A stretch of DNA of 64,000 nucleotides, taken from the NCBI GenBank assembly GCA_937896835.1, contig CALBOJ010000075.1, positions 1 to 64,000 of the forward strand, read 5' to 3'. This DNA comes from an uncultured Collinsella sp. (GTDB taxonomy: Bacteria > Actinomycetota > Coriobacteriia > Coriobacteriales > Coriobacteriaceae). The notes under the pieces are model-generated. The model worked only from the letters and a program-made list of their open reading frames with translations, was not told where the DNA came from and ran no database searches. The stretch's first letter is position 1. Every line of letters starts with the position of its first letter. The translations under genes and the position numbers were made by a program. Of this stretch, positions 8,452 through 17,035 are shown in pieces.

Positions 8452-9123
8452 ATGAACGAAGCAGTTCCCGCGGCGCCGGTAAGCGCAGAATCGATGGCAA
8501 AGCAGGGTTGCGAAAAGCTCGGCTTGGACGCGTTTGATGCGCTGGTCCGTCGTGCCCGTACGTGCCGCCGTTTTGACGAGTCTATGCGCGTGCCGCGCGA
8601 GTTTTTGCTTGAGCTGGCGGAGCTGGCGCACCTGACCCCGTGTGGTGCCAATGCTCAGCGTCTTCGTTTTCATGTGGTGAGCGGTGCCGAGGATTGCGTG
8701 CGTGTATTTGATGAGCTTGCATGGGCCGGCGCGTTTAAGGATTGGCCGGGTCCTGCCGAGGGCGAGCGCCCGACCGGCTATATCGCGATTCTGGCCGAGC
8801 GCGCCGTTCCGGGCAAGCCTGCCGCTCCCATTACCGAGGTCGACACGGGCATTGCCGCGCAGACGATGATGCTCGCCGCCCGCAGCGCCACGCCCGAGGT
8901 GGCAGCCTGCATGTTCAAGGCCTTTACGCCCCCCGCGATCGAAGCCATGGGGCTCAATAACGACAAGTATGAGCTCAAGCTGATCATGGCGTTTGGCGTT
9001 CCGGCCGAGACACAGGTGATCGATGCGATCGATTCCAACCCCGACGGCTCCATCAATTATTGGCGCGACGAGGCGCAGGTGCACCACGTACCCAAGCGTC
9101 CGCTTGCCGACGTGCTGCTGTAG
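8452..9123 (+). CDS. Nitroreductase-family protein
   Basis: 223 residues. The N-terminal RRARTCRRFDESMRVP and the following ELAHLTPCGANAQRLRFHVV are the FMN-binding region of the nitroreductase superfamily, and AAQTMMLAARS is the usual central helix. These enzymes use FMN and NAD(P)H to reduce quinones, nitro compounds or similar acceptors. The physiological substrate is not predictable. The ATG at 8452 is preferred over an upstream TTG. A weak dyad TTAGG-8-CCTAA lies just upstream and could bind a regulator. Confidence 0.85.
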   Translation: MNEAVPAAPVSAESMAKQGCEKLGLDAFDALVRRARTCRRFDESMRVPREFLLELAELAHLTPCGANAQRLRFHVVSGAEDCVRVFDELAWAGAFKDWPGPAEGERPTGYIAILAERAVPGKPAAPITEVDTGIAAQTMMLAARSATPEVAACMFKAFTPPAIEAMGLNNDKYELKLIMAFGVPAETQVIDAIDSNPDGSINYWRDEAQVHHVPKRPLADVLL

Positions 9124-9153
9124 TTGTGCGTCGTTGCGGTGCAATCCGGCGGC

Positions 9154-9191
9154 AAAATCACCACAAAGGCTCCTGTCCCCTTTGTGGTGGT
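9154..9191. repeat. Palindromic intergenic repeat, family A
   Basis: The arms CCACAAAGG and CCTTTGTGG are separated by about nine bases. This is one of seven copies in the window (see also 40941, 41901, 43480, 43884, 54648, 55355). Each lies just after a stop codon. It can form a terminator-like hairpin. Confidence 0.8.
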
Positions 9192-9206
9192 ACGAGGGGA
9201 GGGTGT

Positions 9207-9749
9207 GTGGCAGATCTGTATTTGGTGCGGCATGGGCAGACTGAGCTCAATGTGCAGAGCATTTTGCAGGGCTGGCACGATTCGCCGCTTACGGCGCGCG
9301 GGCGCGAGCAGGCGCTGACGGCGCGTACGGCGTTTGCGGCGCGTGGCGTGGCCTTTGATCATGTGTATTCCTCGCCGTTGGGCCGGGCGCGGCATACGGC
9401 CGAGCTTATCGTTGGCGAGGGCCGTTCCATTGAGCTGGTCGATGACCTGCGTGAGTGGCATTTTGGCTCGCTGGAGGGCACATCAAATCGCGAGATGCCG
9501 CCGCAGCCCTGGGGCGATTATCCTGTTGCCTTTGGCGGCGAGTCGGAAGTGCAGCTTCAGTCGCGCATGGTCGCGGCGCTGTCCCGCATCATGGCCAGGC
9601 CGCAGCACGACTGCGTGCTGGCGGTTTCCCATGGCTCAGCCTGCCAGGAGTTTCTTGAGTATGTGACTGGCGGGGGAGAGCTGCCCGACAACGGTGCCGT
9701 GCTTCATTTTGGCTATTGCGACGGGGCGTTTTCGCTTTTGGGTTGGTAA
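9207..9749 (+). CDS. Histidine phosphatase (phosphoglycerate mutase-like), copy 1
   Basis: 180 residues. LVRHGQTELN near the N-terminus carries the catalytic His that becomes phosphorylated. REWHFGSLEG and the later AVSHGSACQEF supply the acid/base residues and the second His. The family includes cofactor-dependent phosphoglycerate mutase and many small-molecule phosphatases. The short length favours a phosphatase, with unknown substrate. The start is GTG 9207 because GAGGGGAGG immediately precedes it; reading further upstream would run into the repeat. It is followed 17 bases later by a paralog. Confidence 0.88.
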   Translation: MADLYLVRHGQTELNVQSILQGWHDSPLTARGREQALTARTAFAARGVAFDHVYSSPLGRARHTAELIVGEGRSIELVDDLREWHFGSLEGTSNREMPPQPWGDYPVAFGGESEVQLQSRMVAALSRIMARPQHDCVLAVSHGSACQEFLEYVTGGGELPDNGAVLHFGYCDGAFSLLGW

Positions 9750-9766
9750 CGAACGAAAGGACCCCT

Positions 9767-10402
9767 ATGAATAAAGATCTGTATCTGGTCCGTCATGGAC
9801 AGACGATATTCAACCTTAAGCGTATCATTCAGGGGTGGAGTGATTCGCCGCTTACGCAGTTGGGTTGCGACCAGGCGGCGCGCGCCGGCATGTTTTTACG
9901 TGCGCGCGGCATTGAGCCCAATCATGCCTACACCTCTACGCTTCATCGCACCGAGCAGACTATCGCCAACTTGTGGCCGGGCTTGGCGTACGAGCGCCTG
10001 GACGGCCTGCGTGAGTGGTTCTTTGGCGACTTTGAGGCCGAGCGCGTGATGCTTATGCCCGAGCGCCCGTGGCGCGACTTCTATCGGCAGTTTGGCGGCG
10101 AGGGCCAGATCCAGGTGCGCACGCGCATGGTGGCGACGCTGACCGATCTTATGCAGCGTCCGGACCATACGTGCGTGCTCGCGGTAAGTCATGGCTCAGC
10201 TATCAAGGAGTTTTTGGACCACGTGCGGGGCGCGGCGGCCGACGAGCGCGAACGCGTGCCGGGCAACTGCTCAGTGCTGCATTTTGCGTTTGACGATGCG
10301 GCCGATACGTTTGAACTGGTCGAAGTCTTTACGCAGGAAGACTACGCGCGCGAGCTGGGGCTTGAACCGCTGGTGGCGACAGCGGGTCCGCGACGCGGGT
10401 AG
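9767..10402 (+). CDS. Histidine phosphatase (phosphoglycerate mutase-like), copy 2
   Basis: 211 residues, clearly paralogous to the preceding gene: LVRHGQTIFN, then LREWFFGDFE and AVSHGSAIKEF align with the same catalytic positions. It is about 30 residues longer at the C-terminus. The ATG at 9767 follows AAAGGACC. Tandem duplication is the simplest origin; different substrates are possible. Both genes probably share one transcript ending at the hairpin near 10450. Confidence 0.88.
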   Translation: MNKDLYLVRHGQTIFNLKRIIQGWSDSPLTQLGCDQAARAGMFLRARGIEPNHAYTSTLHRTEQTIANLWPGLAYERLDGLREWFFGDFEAERVMLMPERPWRDFYRQFGGEGQIQVRTRMVATLTDLMQRPDHTCVLAVSHGSAIKEFLDHVRGAAADERERVPGNCSVLHFAFDDAADTFELVEVFTQEDYARELGLEPLVATAGPRRG

Positions 10403-10449
10403 CGTGGGTGTGGCGACGCAGGTCGCCGACATAATTGCTCCATGCGAAA

Positions 10450-10489
10450 GGGGCGGGGATGCATGTGCATGTATTGCATTCCCGCCCCC
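10450..10489 (+). terminator. GC-rich hairpin after the phosphatase pair
   Basis: GGGGCGGGGATGC pairs with GCATTCCCGCCCC around a loop of about 14 bases. It is followed by CTGTTTGTT, so termination is plausible though the T run is poor. Confidence 0.6.
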
Positions 10490-10533
10490 TGTTTGTTGAG
10501 CTGCCGATTTTTGTGCTGGGCGGTCTGGTCTTG

Positions 10534-11217
10534 CTAGAACCGCGCGACCTGGTGGGTGAGCAGGCCCATCGGGACCCGCTGCGCGGCGCCGCTGACCTGC
10601 GCGGCGGGGAAGAGCACGGCAACGGTAAAGTTGAACGGCTCCTTGCCGGTGTACGTTCCGGCGGCACGGGCCTCATCGGCTAGCAGCTGCGACGCCCCGG
10701 TCAGAGCGGCGGCGTAGGCGGGGTCGTCGGCCAGTGCCGGCTCCGGTGCTTGGTCGAGCATAGCGCGGATGGCCCCGACGGCGTCCTCGCGCTTGACCTC
10801 CCACACGCGATGTGTGATGCCCGCGGGATCGGTGACGGCGTAGAGCGATGCGCCCTCTTTGGCAGCGCTCAAAATGATATCCATGACGGGCGACGCCTCG
10901 TAGGCGAGCGACACGGGGCGCGGCTGAACTTTGAGTTCGGCGATCGCGTGCGCAGCGGCGGCCACGTCAGCGCTGGCATCGCCCTTGCCGCCCGCAAGTA
11001 CCCTCGTCGGGCAAATCGCCACGACGCCCGTCACGCGACCCGGCTCACCCGAGCATTCGTACACGTAATACGCCGCGCCTGGATCCTTGAGCATTAGGCC
11101 GTCAGCAATGGCGCCGCGCAGGGCGTCGTTGCCGCTCAGGATACCGCCCATCGCAGGCAGCGCCTCGAGCACACGGTCCTGAGCCGGGCGGATGCAGGGA
11201 AACGGAAGTGCTTTCAT
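10534..11217 (-). CDS. Short DUF1015-like protein
   Basis: 227 residues. The start FPCIRPAQDR and the later THRVWEVKREDAVGAI fit the DUF1015 family, whose members are usually about 400 residues and have no established activity. This protein is half that length. It ends with FTVAVLFPAAQ...VPMGLLTHQVARF, so it may be a natural single-domain version rather than a truncation, as the reading frame is intact and the codon use normal. The 39-base gap to the next minus-strand gene suggests co-transcription with the M20 enzyme. Confidence 0.6.
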   Translation of the reverse strand: MKALPFPCIRPAQDRVLEALPAMGGILSGNDALRGAIADGLMLKDPGAAYYVYECSGEPGRVTGVVAICPTRVLAGGKGDASADVAAAAHAIAELKVQPRPVSLAYEASPVMDIILSAAKEGASLYAVTDPAGITHRVWEVKREDAVGAIRAMLDQAPEPALADDPAYAAALTGASQLLADEARAAGTYTGKEPFNFTVAVLFPAAQVSGAAQRVPMGLLTHQVARF

Positions 11218-11256
11218 GGGCGGTCCTAACGCGCGAGTCGGTTTGTTCGCGGCTTA

Positions 11257-12477
11257 TTATGCCCCAACTTGGCCGTTCGCGTCCCAGAGCACGTTATCGG
11301 CGAGCGCGATTAGCACCTGCTGACAACGATTGATATCGGCGTGGGGCACATACTCGTTGGGCTTGTGCGCGAGCGCGAGCGATCCGGGGCCGTAGCTCAT
11401 ACAGTTGCGGTTGCCCGTCTTGCCGGCAATGACGGCGGTATCGGTGTAGCCGGTAAAGAAGCCGACGGTCGTGTCCGCGTCCGTTACGTCATCGGCGGCA
11501 CGCTTGAGCGCTGCTAGAAGGGGAGAGTTCGGGTCGCGCTCGATGGCGGGGCGGTCGCCCGTCACGGTGTAGCTGCCATGGCAACCGGGAACGGCGGCTT
11601 CGGCGACGGCGATGGCATGCTCGACCATATTGATTGCGGCGGCCGTATCGGTCGGCGGGGTCAGACGCATGTCGACCCAGACTTTGGCGCGGTCGGGTAC
11701 GACGTAGGGGCGATATCCGCCCTCGATTTGGCCAAACGTGATGGTCGAAGGCCCCAGCTCATCGTGCGCGGGCAGCGCCGCAAACGCGCGACGAAGCGAA
11801 CACACGACCTCGGCCATGGCGGCGACGGCATCCGCGCCCTTCCAAGGCTGGCTCGCATGCGCCGTCACGCCAGCCATTTCAATCTCGAACCACGTACGCC
11901 CCTTGTGCGCCACCTGGATCTGCCCGTCGGTGGGCTCGGTGTCCAGCACCCATTCGCGCGAGCCGACCCAGCCGGCATTGATGGCCGCCTCGGAGCCGCG
12001 CATAAAGTCTTCCTCGTCGACCGAGCAGATGAGCGAAAAGCCGCGGCGTGGCAGCGCGCCATCCGCCGCCACGCGCTCGAGCGTATGGACCAGTGCGGCA
12101 ATGGCGCAGGCCAGGCCACCCTTCATATCGCAGGCACCGCGGCCATAGAGTTTATCGTCGCGCACAACCGCCCCAAGCGGTGCGATGTCTGCGTCCCAGC
12201 CATCGCCCAAGGTGACGGTATCCATGTGGCAGATATAGACCAGCCGCGGCTCGTCGCTTTGGCCCGGCACGGTGACTTTAAGGTTGCGGCGCCCGGGCAG
12301 CACTTCGAGCTCCTCAATCTGCACGGCATCGAGCGCAGAACTATCAAGTTGTGCCAGCTGCTGCTCAATGAGCCTCTTAATGAAGCGCTCAATTTCATCC
12401 TCATACGCGCCCGGGTCTGAGCTGTCGATCCGCACGAGTCCTTGCGTAAGCCGCCAGGCAAAGTCCTCATCAACCAT
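11257..12477 (-). CDS. M20-family metallopeptidase/deacylase
   Basis: 406 residues of the M20 (ArgE/DapE/CPG2) family. Zinc ligands and catalytic residues are visible: CHMDTV (His, Asp), GRGACDMKGG (bridging Asp), CSVDEEDF (catalytic Glu pair), then the dimerisation domain with AHKGRTWFEIEMAGVTAHAS and a late His (ALAHKPNEYVPHAD). Enzymes of this family hydrolyse N-acyl amino acids or peptides. Substrate is uncertain; acetylornithine deacetylase or succinyl-diaminopimelate desuccinylase annotations would both be plausible. ATG 12477 is chosen because the MVDEDFAW start fits the family and GTGAGG lies upstream. Confidence 0.85.
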   Translation of the reverse strand: MVDEDFAWRLTQGLVRIDSSDPGAYEDEIERFIKRLIEQQLAQLDSSALDAVQIEELEVLPGRRNLKVTVPGQSDEPRLVYICHMDTVTLGDGWDADIAPLGAVVRDDKLYGRGACDMKGGLACAIAALVHTLERVAADGALPRRGFSLICSVDEEDFMRGSEAAINAGWVGSREWVLDTEPTDGQIQVAHKGRTWFEIEMAGVTAHASQPWKGADAVAAMAEVVCSLRRAFAALPAHDELGPSTITFGQIEGGYRPYVVPDRAKVWVDMRLTPPTDTAAAINMVEHAIAVAEAAVPGCHGSYTVTGDRPAIERDPNSPLLAALKRAADDVTDADTTVGFFTGYTDTAVIAGKTGNRNCMSYGPGSLALAHKPNEYVPHADINRCQQVLIALADNVLWDANGQVGA

Positions 12478-12631
12478 ATGCAACCTCACAATCAGTTTGC
12501 TTTCCAAACCGATTGTAAGCCTCCTGAGAGATCCGCGACGTGGGCGTGGCAGTATTTACCGTTCGCAGGCCGAGCCAGCGCGTTTGCCGTCCGAGCGGGT
12601 TCACAAGCGACGCAGCGGGTACGTACCCTTC

Positions 12632-13681
12632 ATGGACGACATGCTGTGCGACATATCTGCCTTTCGGTATCACCGGATACCTCCACAGGTCTTGGCAATA
12701 ATGCCGGACCTGCCCGATTCTGCGGACGATCCGCGCAGGGAGCACCTATGTGAGCATCCGCTCGTCACGCATTTCCTGGGCACCCCGTTACACGTGTTGG
12801 CGCAGGGCAGCTGCGGACGTAAGGGCGATCGCATTGTCAGGCATGTTTGGAACGGGGAGAGGCCGTTTGATTCCGTGCGGCAGACGGAGTTTGGCCTCGA
12901 TGTTGCGTCCCCACTCTTTACCCTGCTGACCCTGGCTTCCTCGGTCTCAAACGAGCGTCTAATCATGTGCATGTATGAGATGTGCGGCACCTTTGCCGTG
13001 TGCAAGATTGCACCTCAGGTAAAGTCGGCACTTGAGCAGGCATACGGGGGCCGGTGGGGTGACGCACGGTCGGGCTGGGAAAACGTAAAGGATGTCTCGG
13101 GGAATCCAACGGACTTGTGGAAACGACCTCCCTTGATCGAGCTCTCTGAGCTTACAGAGTTCGTCGATAAGGTCCGGGGGCTCCGCGGCGCTAAATCGTT
13201 CATACGAGCCGCGAAATGCATTACGGGGGTGGCAGCATCGCCGCTCGAGGTCCAGGCTTCGATGCTGTTTGGCCTTACGAGGTTGCGCGGCGGCGAAGGG
13301 CTGAGCCTTACCAATAACGTTGAGATTCGTATGACGCGCAGCGCCCGCCTGATTTCGGGGCTTGATAGGCGCTATGCCGATATCCTGCTGGCAAATAAGG
13401 ACGGCAGCAGAGAGTGTCTGGTTGAATGCCAAGGTAAAGCCATTCACGGATCCATAGAATCCAAGATTTCGGACTCCGATCGAACGACGGCGCTGCAAGC
13501 GATGGGATATCCCGTCATTCTGATGACCTATGGTCAGCTGGCCGACTCCGATGCCTTCCGCGTGGTGATGGAGCTCATCATGGCCTATCTCGATGTGCCG
13601 CTGAAAGACAAGACGCCGCGACAGCAGGAGCTCGAACGGCGGCTTCGTGAGGAGATTTTTATCGATTGGGCAGGAATGTAG
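12632..13681 (+). CDS. Nuclease-like protein of a coriobacterial paralog family, copy 2
   Basis: 349 residues, paralogous to the protein at 3201-4391. Shared marks in the same order: CDISAFRYHRIPPQV at the N-terminus, ASPLFTLLTLAS, YEMCGTFAV, ASPLEVQASMLFGL, GGEGLSL, then a core RRYADILLANKDGSRECLVECQGK and DRTTALQAMGYPVILMTYGQL. The core reads as Asp-x(n)-Glu-x-Gln, like a PD-(D/E)XK or Vsr/DUF559-type nuclease active site. Inference only: DNA cleavage or an AbiEi-like regulator. The ATG at 12632 has no clear ribosome site; the frame remains open upstream but shows no similarity. It is divergent from the M20 gene. Confidence 0.6.
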   Translation: MDDMLCDISAFRYHRIPPQVLAIMPDLPDSADDPRREHLCEHPLVTHFLGTPLHVLAQGSCGRKGDRIVRHVWNGERPFDSVRQTEFGLDVASPLFTLLTLASSVSNERLIMCMYEMCGTFAVCKIAPQVKSALEQAYGGRWGDARSGWENVKDVSGNPTDLWKRPPLIELSELTEFVDKVRGLRGAKSFIRAAKCITGVAASPLEVQASMLFGLTRLRGGEGLSLTNNVEIRMTRSARLISGLDRRYADILLANKDGSRECLVECQGKAIHGSIESKISDSDRTTALQAMGYPVILMTYGQLADSDAFRVVMELIMAYLDVPLKDKTPRQQELERRLREEIFIDWAGM

Positions 13682-13956
13682 CCGCGCGGGTGGAAAACGG
13701 TCGCGCGGACTAGAGTTTTATGTCACAAAAAGACTTATATTTCGCCTTGGAGGGGCCTTAAAAATGCTATCTAGAATAAGTTGTTTCGGAAAATGGACAG
13801 TCAACTTACATTCGGCACATAGAGATCGATTTTTACCTACTAAAGTCCCTGATAAAGCTGTTTATCAAAGCGGGTGTGCTTAGCGACTTGAGCCTCACTA
13901 TCGATTATCTGAAAAAACTTATTCTGGGTATCATTTTAAAGTCGTCCGGAGCAACA
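13682..13956. other. AT-rich gene-free stretch
   Basis: Roughly 275 bases of distinctly higher A+T than its surroundings. Short frames exist but none has a ribosome site and protein-like composition. No repeat found. It may be residue of laterally acquired DNA next to the nuclease-like gene. Confidence 0.45.
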
Positions 13957-13990
13957 AAATCGGCCCCCGTTTCGTGAAAACGGGGGCCGA
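13957..13990 (-). terminator. Terminator of the serC-serA operon
   Basis: Read on the minus strand, CGGCCCCCGTTTT and AAACGGGGGCCG form a strong stem followed by ATTTTGTT. It lies about 40 bases after the serA stop. Confidence 0.85.
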
Positions 13991-14029
13991 ATGGGCTTCA
14001 TGGCCTGCCTGGCAGGCTTGGCACCGGCG

Positions 14030-15193
14030 CTATTTGATCACACGCACGCGATACATCGACGGAATCTGCTTGAGAGCCTCGATGGTGCTGCTGTCCAGGT
14101 GCTCGTCGGTGTCGAACATAGTGTAGGCGTTCTCGCCAGCGGACTCGTTGGTCATGCGCTGCACGTTGGCGTTGTCCTTGGCGAGAATGGCCGTGATCTG
14201 GCCGATCATGTTGGGCACGTTGGCATGCAGGCAGGCAATGCGGCTTGCGGCGCGCGCCTTGCCCATGCTGCAGGCGGGGTAGTTGACGCTGTGCGCGATG
14301 TTGCCGTTTTCCAGGTAATCCTTGAGCTCGCTGATGGCCATGTCGGCGCAGTTGGCCTCGGCCTCGCCGGTGCCGGCGCCCGAATGCGTGGTGATAAACG
14401 TGTTGGGCATCTTGACGGTCTTGGGCGTGGCAAAGTCGCAGCTAAACCAGCTGAGCTTGCCCTCGCGCAGGGCAGCGTCGACGGCGTCCTCGTCAATGAT
14501 GGTTTCGCGCGCGTAGTTGATGAGCACGGCGTCGGGCGCCAGCAGGTCGATCTGCTCGGTGCTGATCATGCCGATGGTATCGGCCTTGCTGGGCACGTGC
14601 ACGGTGAGGTAGTCGCAGCCGCGGCAGAGGTCCTCGAGCGTGCCCACGCGCTGCACCTCGCGACTCAGCACCCATGCGTGCTCGACGGAAATGAACGGGT
14701 CGTAGCCGTAGACGTCCATGCCCAGGTCGACACAGGCGTTGGCGACCTTGGAGCCCACGTTGCCCAGGCCGATGACGCCGATACGCTTGCCCTTGAGCTC
14801 GCGGCCCACAAAGGCCTTCTTGGCCTTTTCGGCATCGACCTGAATCTCGGGGTCGTCGGCGTTGTCACGCACCCAGTTCATCGATTGCACCACGCCGCGG
14901 CTCGAGAGCACCAACATGCCCAGGACGAGCTCCTTGACGGCGTTGCTGTTGGCGCCGGGGGAGTTAAAGACGACGACGCCCTTCTTGGCATACTCCTCGA
15001 CGGGGATATTGTTGACGCCGGCACCGCAGCGGGCGATGGCGCGAATGCCCTCGGGCAGTTCGTAGCCGTGCAGGTCGGTCGAGCGCATCAGGATGGCGTC
15101 GGCCTCCTCGGCGGTGCTTACAAACTCGTAGCCCTCGCCAAACTCGACTTTGCCGTCTTTGGTGATGTCGTCGATGGTTTTGATCTTGCGCAT
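14030..15193 (-). CDS. serA: D-3-phosphoglycerate dehydrogenase
   Basis: 387 residues. It catalyses the first step of serine synthesis, NAD-dependent oxidation of 3-phosphoglycerate. Substrate domain: RCGAGVNNIP and FNSPGANSNAV. The NAD-binding Rossmann motif is IGVIGLGNVGSKVA, and the catalytic Asp/Glu-His relay includes THSGAGTGEAE. The C-terminal 75 residues form a single ACT domain (NVPNMIGQITAILAKDNANV) of the kind that binds serine for feedback control. The length fits the short SerA class. The ATG follows AAGGAG. It lies 71 bases downstream of serC, forming a serC-serA operon. Confidence 0.95.
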   Translation of the reverse strand: MRKIKTIDDITKDGKVEFGEGYEFVSTAEEADAILMRSTDLHGYELPEGIRAIARCGAGVNNIPVEEYAKKGVVVFNSPGANSNAVKELVLGMLVLSSRGVVQSMNWVRDNADDPEIQVDAEKAKKAFVGRELKGKRIGVIGLGNVGSKVANACVDLGMDVYGYDPFISVEHAWVLSREVQRVGTLEDLCRGCDYLTVHVPSKADTIGMISTEQIDLLAPDAVLINYARETIIDEDAVDAALREGKLSWFSCDFATPKTVKMPNTFITTHSGAGTGEAEANCADMAISELKDYLENGNIAHSVNYPACSMGKARAASRIACLHANVPNMIGQITAILAKDNANVQRMTNESAGENAYTMFDTDEHLDSSTIEALKQIPSMYRVRVIK

Positions 15194-15264
15194 GGAAAAC
15201 TCCTTAGCAGGTTTTGATCTATACAGGGTGGTCTGAGATGGCTGGTCGGCCCGCGCGTTGCGGG

Positions 15265-16389
15265 CTAGTTAGATCGCGGACTCAAACTATGCTGCGCTTC
15301 GAAGTCCTTCATGTACGAGGCCAGTGCCTGCACGTCTTCCATGGTTACGGCGTTGTAAACGCTGGCGCGCATGCCGCCCACCAAGCGATGGCCCTTGACG
15401 TTTTGAATCTGGTGCTCGGCCGCGCCTGCGACAAAGGCGGCGTTGAGGCCGGCATCGTCGGTGCGGAAGGTGACGTTGGCGATGGAGCGGCTGTCGGCCT
15501 GTGTGGTGCCATGGAACAGCACGCTGTGCTCGAGCAGGTTATAGAGCAGGTTGGCCTTGGCCCAGTTGCGCTCGGCCATGGCGGCAAGTCCGCCGGTCTG
15601 CTCAACCCAGCGGAATACCTTGCCGCACACGTAGATACCAAAGGTGTTGGGCGTGTTGAGCATGGAGCCCTTGGCGGCCTGGGTCTTAAGGTCCAGGTAC
15701 TGCGGCGTCTGCGCAAAAGCGGGGCCATCTGCGATGAGGTCGTCGCGCACGATGACCACGGTCACGCCCGCGGCGCCGGCGTTTTTCTGCGCACCGGCGT
15801 AGATGAGCCCGTAGCGCTCAACGTCGAGCGGCTGCGACAGAAAGCAGCTCGAGACATCGGCGACCAGCGGCACGTCGTCGCAAGCGGGCAGCTCGTGGTA
15901 CATGGTGCCAAAGATGGTGTTGTTCTGGCAGATGTAGACGTAGTCGAGCCCGCCGCCCGCGGCCTCGGCGGCAATGCGCGCGTTGATGTCGACTATGGTG
16001 GGTATGCGGTCGAAATTGGTGTCCTCGGAGCTCGCGAGCAGCACGGCCTCGCCGTACTTGGCGGCCTCCTTGTACGCCTTGTTGGCAAAGTTGCCGGTCA
16101 CGACGTAGCCGGCGCGGCCGCGGCGCATGAGGTTCATGGGGATGCCCGCAAACTGCAGCGTGGCGCCGCCCTGCAAAAACAGGACACGGTAGTTGTCAGG
16201 GATGCTCAGCAGGCGGCGCAGGGTTGCCTCGGCGTCGTCGATGATCTGCTGGTACATGCTAGATCGATGGCTCATCTCGAGCACGGACATGCCGCAACCG
16301 CGGTAGTCCATCATCTCGTCGGCGATCTCGGCGAGCACGCTGGTGGGCAGCGCGGCCGGGCCAGCTGAGAAGTTGTGCACACGTGCCAT
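15265..16389 (-). CDS. serC: Phosphoserine aminotransferase
   Basis: 374 residues of the class V PLP aminotransferase family. The N-terminal HNFSAGPAALP is diagnostic of SerC, SHRSSMYQ and LFLQGGATLQF follow, and the PLP lysine lies in YAGAQKNAGAAG. It transfers the amino group of glutamate to 3-phosphohydroxypyruvate, the step after SerA. It is the first gene of the serC-serA operon. GAGGGAG precedes the ATG. No serB-type phosphatase was recognised nearby. Confidence 0.95.
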   Translation of the reverse strand: MARVHNFSAGPAALPTSVLAEIADEMMDYRGCGMSVLEMSHRSSMYQQIIDDAEATLRRLLSIPDNYRVLFLQGGATLQFAGIPMNLMRRGRAGYVVTGNFANKAYKEAAKYGEAVLLASSEDTNFDRIPTIVDINARIAAEAAGGGLDYVYICQNNTIFGTMYHELPACDDVPLVADVSSCFLSQPLDVERYGLIYAGAQKNAGAAGVTVVIVRDDLIADGPAFAQTPQYLDLKTQAAKGSMLNTPNTFGIYVCGKVFRWVEQTGGLAAMAERNWAKANLLYNLLEHSVLFHGTTQADSRSIANVTFRTDDAGLNAAFVAGAAEHQIQNVKGHRLVGGMRASVYNAVTMEDVQALASYMKDFEAQHSLSPRSN

Positions 16390-16519
16390 CTTCTAGTCTC
16401 CCTCGTAGTCGTTTGAACGTTCGGGATACTTTAGCACAGTGGAGCGCCAGGCGCGACCGCATCACGGTAAAACTCGAGTGCGCCGCTATGATTTACAGGA
16501 TGGTTACATGGGGGAGGGC

Positions 16520-16693
16520 TTATCTCGAGGCTCGCATCCGATCCGCCTCGGCCTTCGCTTGTTTCCAGGGACGCACACGACCGTTGGTGAGGTCGTCATA
16601 ACCATGAGCGATGGTACGTTGAATGTGATCTTCGCGTTCCTGAATGGTAGTTAGCGCGCGCGTCTGATCAGAAATAGGCTTCATGACAGGCAT
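16520..16693 (-). CDS. Small Phd/YefM- or RelB-like orphan antitoxin
   Basis: 57 residues. The start MPVMKPISDQT resembles the Phd/YefM antitoxin N-terminus, while IQRTIAHGYDDLTNGRVRPWKQAKAEAD resembles the C-terminal half of RelB/ParD-type antitoxins that wraps the toxin. AAGGAGC stands six to seven bases before the ATG, which supports real expression. No toxin gene is visible on either side: serC lies downstream and the BREX promoter region upstream. It is either an orphan, a remnant, or acts on a toxin elsewhere. An imperfect dyad around 16705-16735 upstream could be its operator. Assignment is by pattern only. Confidence 0.55.
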   Translation of the reverse strand: MPVMKPISDQTRALTTIQEREDHIQRTIAHGYDDLTNGRVRPWKQAKAEADRMRASR

Positions 16694-17000
16694 ATGAAGC
16701 TCCTTACATAGAAGCATATGTATAACTCTATGTTGAATATAGCGGAGGATGGCGTTGGGCGTGTGCGTGCCTGCATTCGTAAGTGCGGTTGTCTGGCAAG
16801 TGTGATTTGGGGCGACCTCGTCAAAGCTTCTGAGCTGCGAAAATGACCGTTAACCGGATTTAATTTTGTTGCTCAACATTTGACACTCTGGGCGTGGTAA
16901 CTTTTTTACCAACAGGTATGATTATTGTCATGTGCGCCGCACCTGCCTGCCGGGTTGCGGCGCACTTGTGACAGCCTTTGACACCCTTGGAGCGTGTACT
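16694..17000 (+). promoter_or_regulatory. Upstream control region of the BREX operon
   Basis: About 300 bases without a gene. It contains two imperfect direct repeats beginning TTTGACAC (at 16879 and 16977), a small dyad GGTAA-5-TTACC (16896-16910), a TATGAT box at 16917-16922 and a strong GC hairpin (16932-16965). I cannot assign one promoter with confidence: the TTGACA boxes are not well spaced from clear -10 boxes. Confidence 0.45.
16932..16965 (+). other. Perfect 10-bp hairpin in the BREX leader
   Basis: GTGCGCCGCA (16932-16941) is an exact complement of TGCGGCGCAC (16956-16965) around a 14-base loop. There is no T run after it, so it is more likely an operator or a leader structure than a terminator. 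It stands 35 bases before the probable brxA start. Confidence 0.65.
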
Positions 17001-17025
17001 GTGGATATAACCACAAAAAGCGTTC

Positions 17026-17035
17026 GGGGGGGGGG
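17026..17035 (+). repeat. Poly-G tract (G10) at the 5' end of brxA
   Basis: Ten consecutive G residues. Upstream, GTG 17001 has GGAG (16989-16992) at an ideal eight-base spacing. From that start the frame runs through the tract and ends at TGA 17064-17066. With 9 or 12 Gs it would join the brxA frame. From GTG 16994, 8 or 11 Gs would join. Tracts like this mutate by slipped-strand mispairing. Confidence 0.85.
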
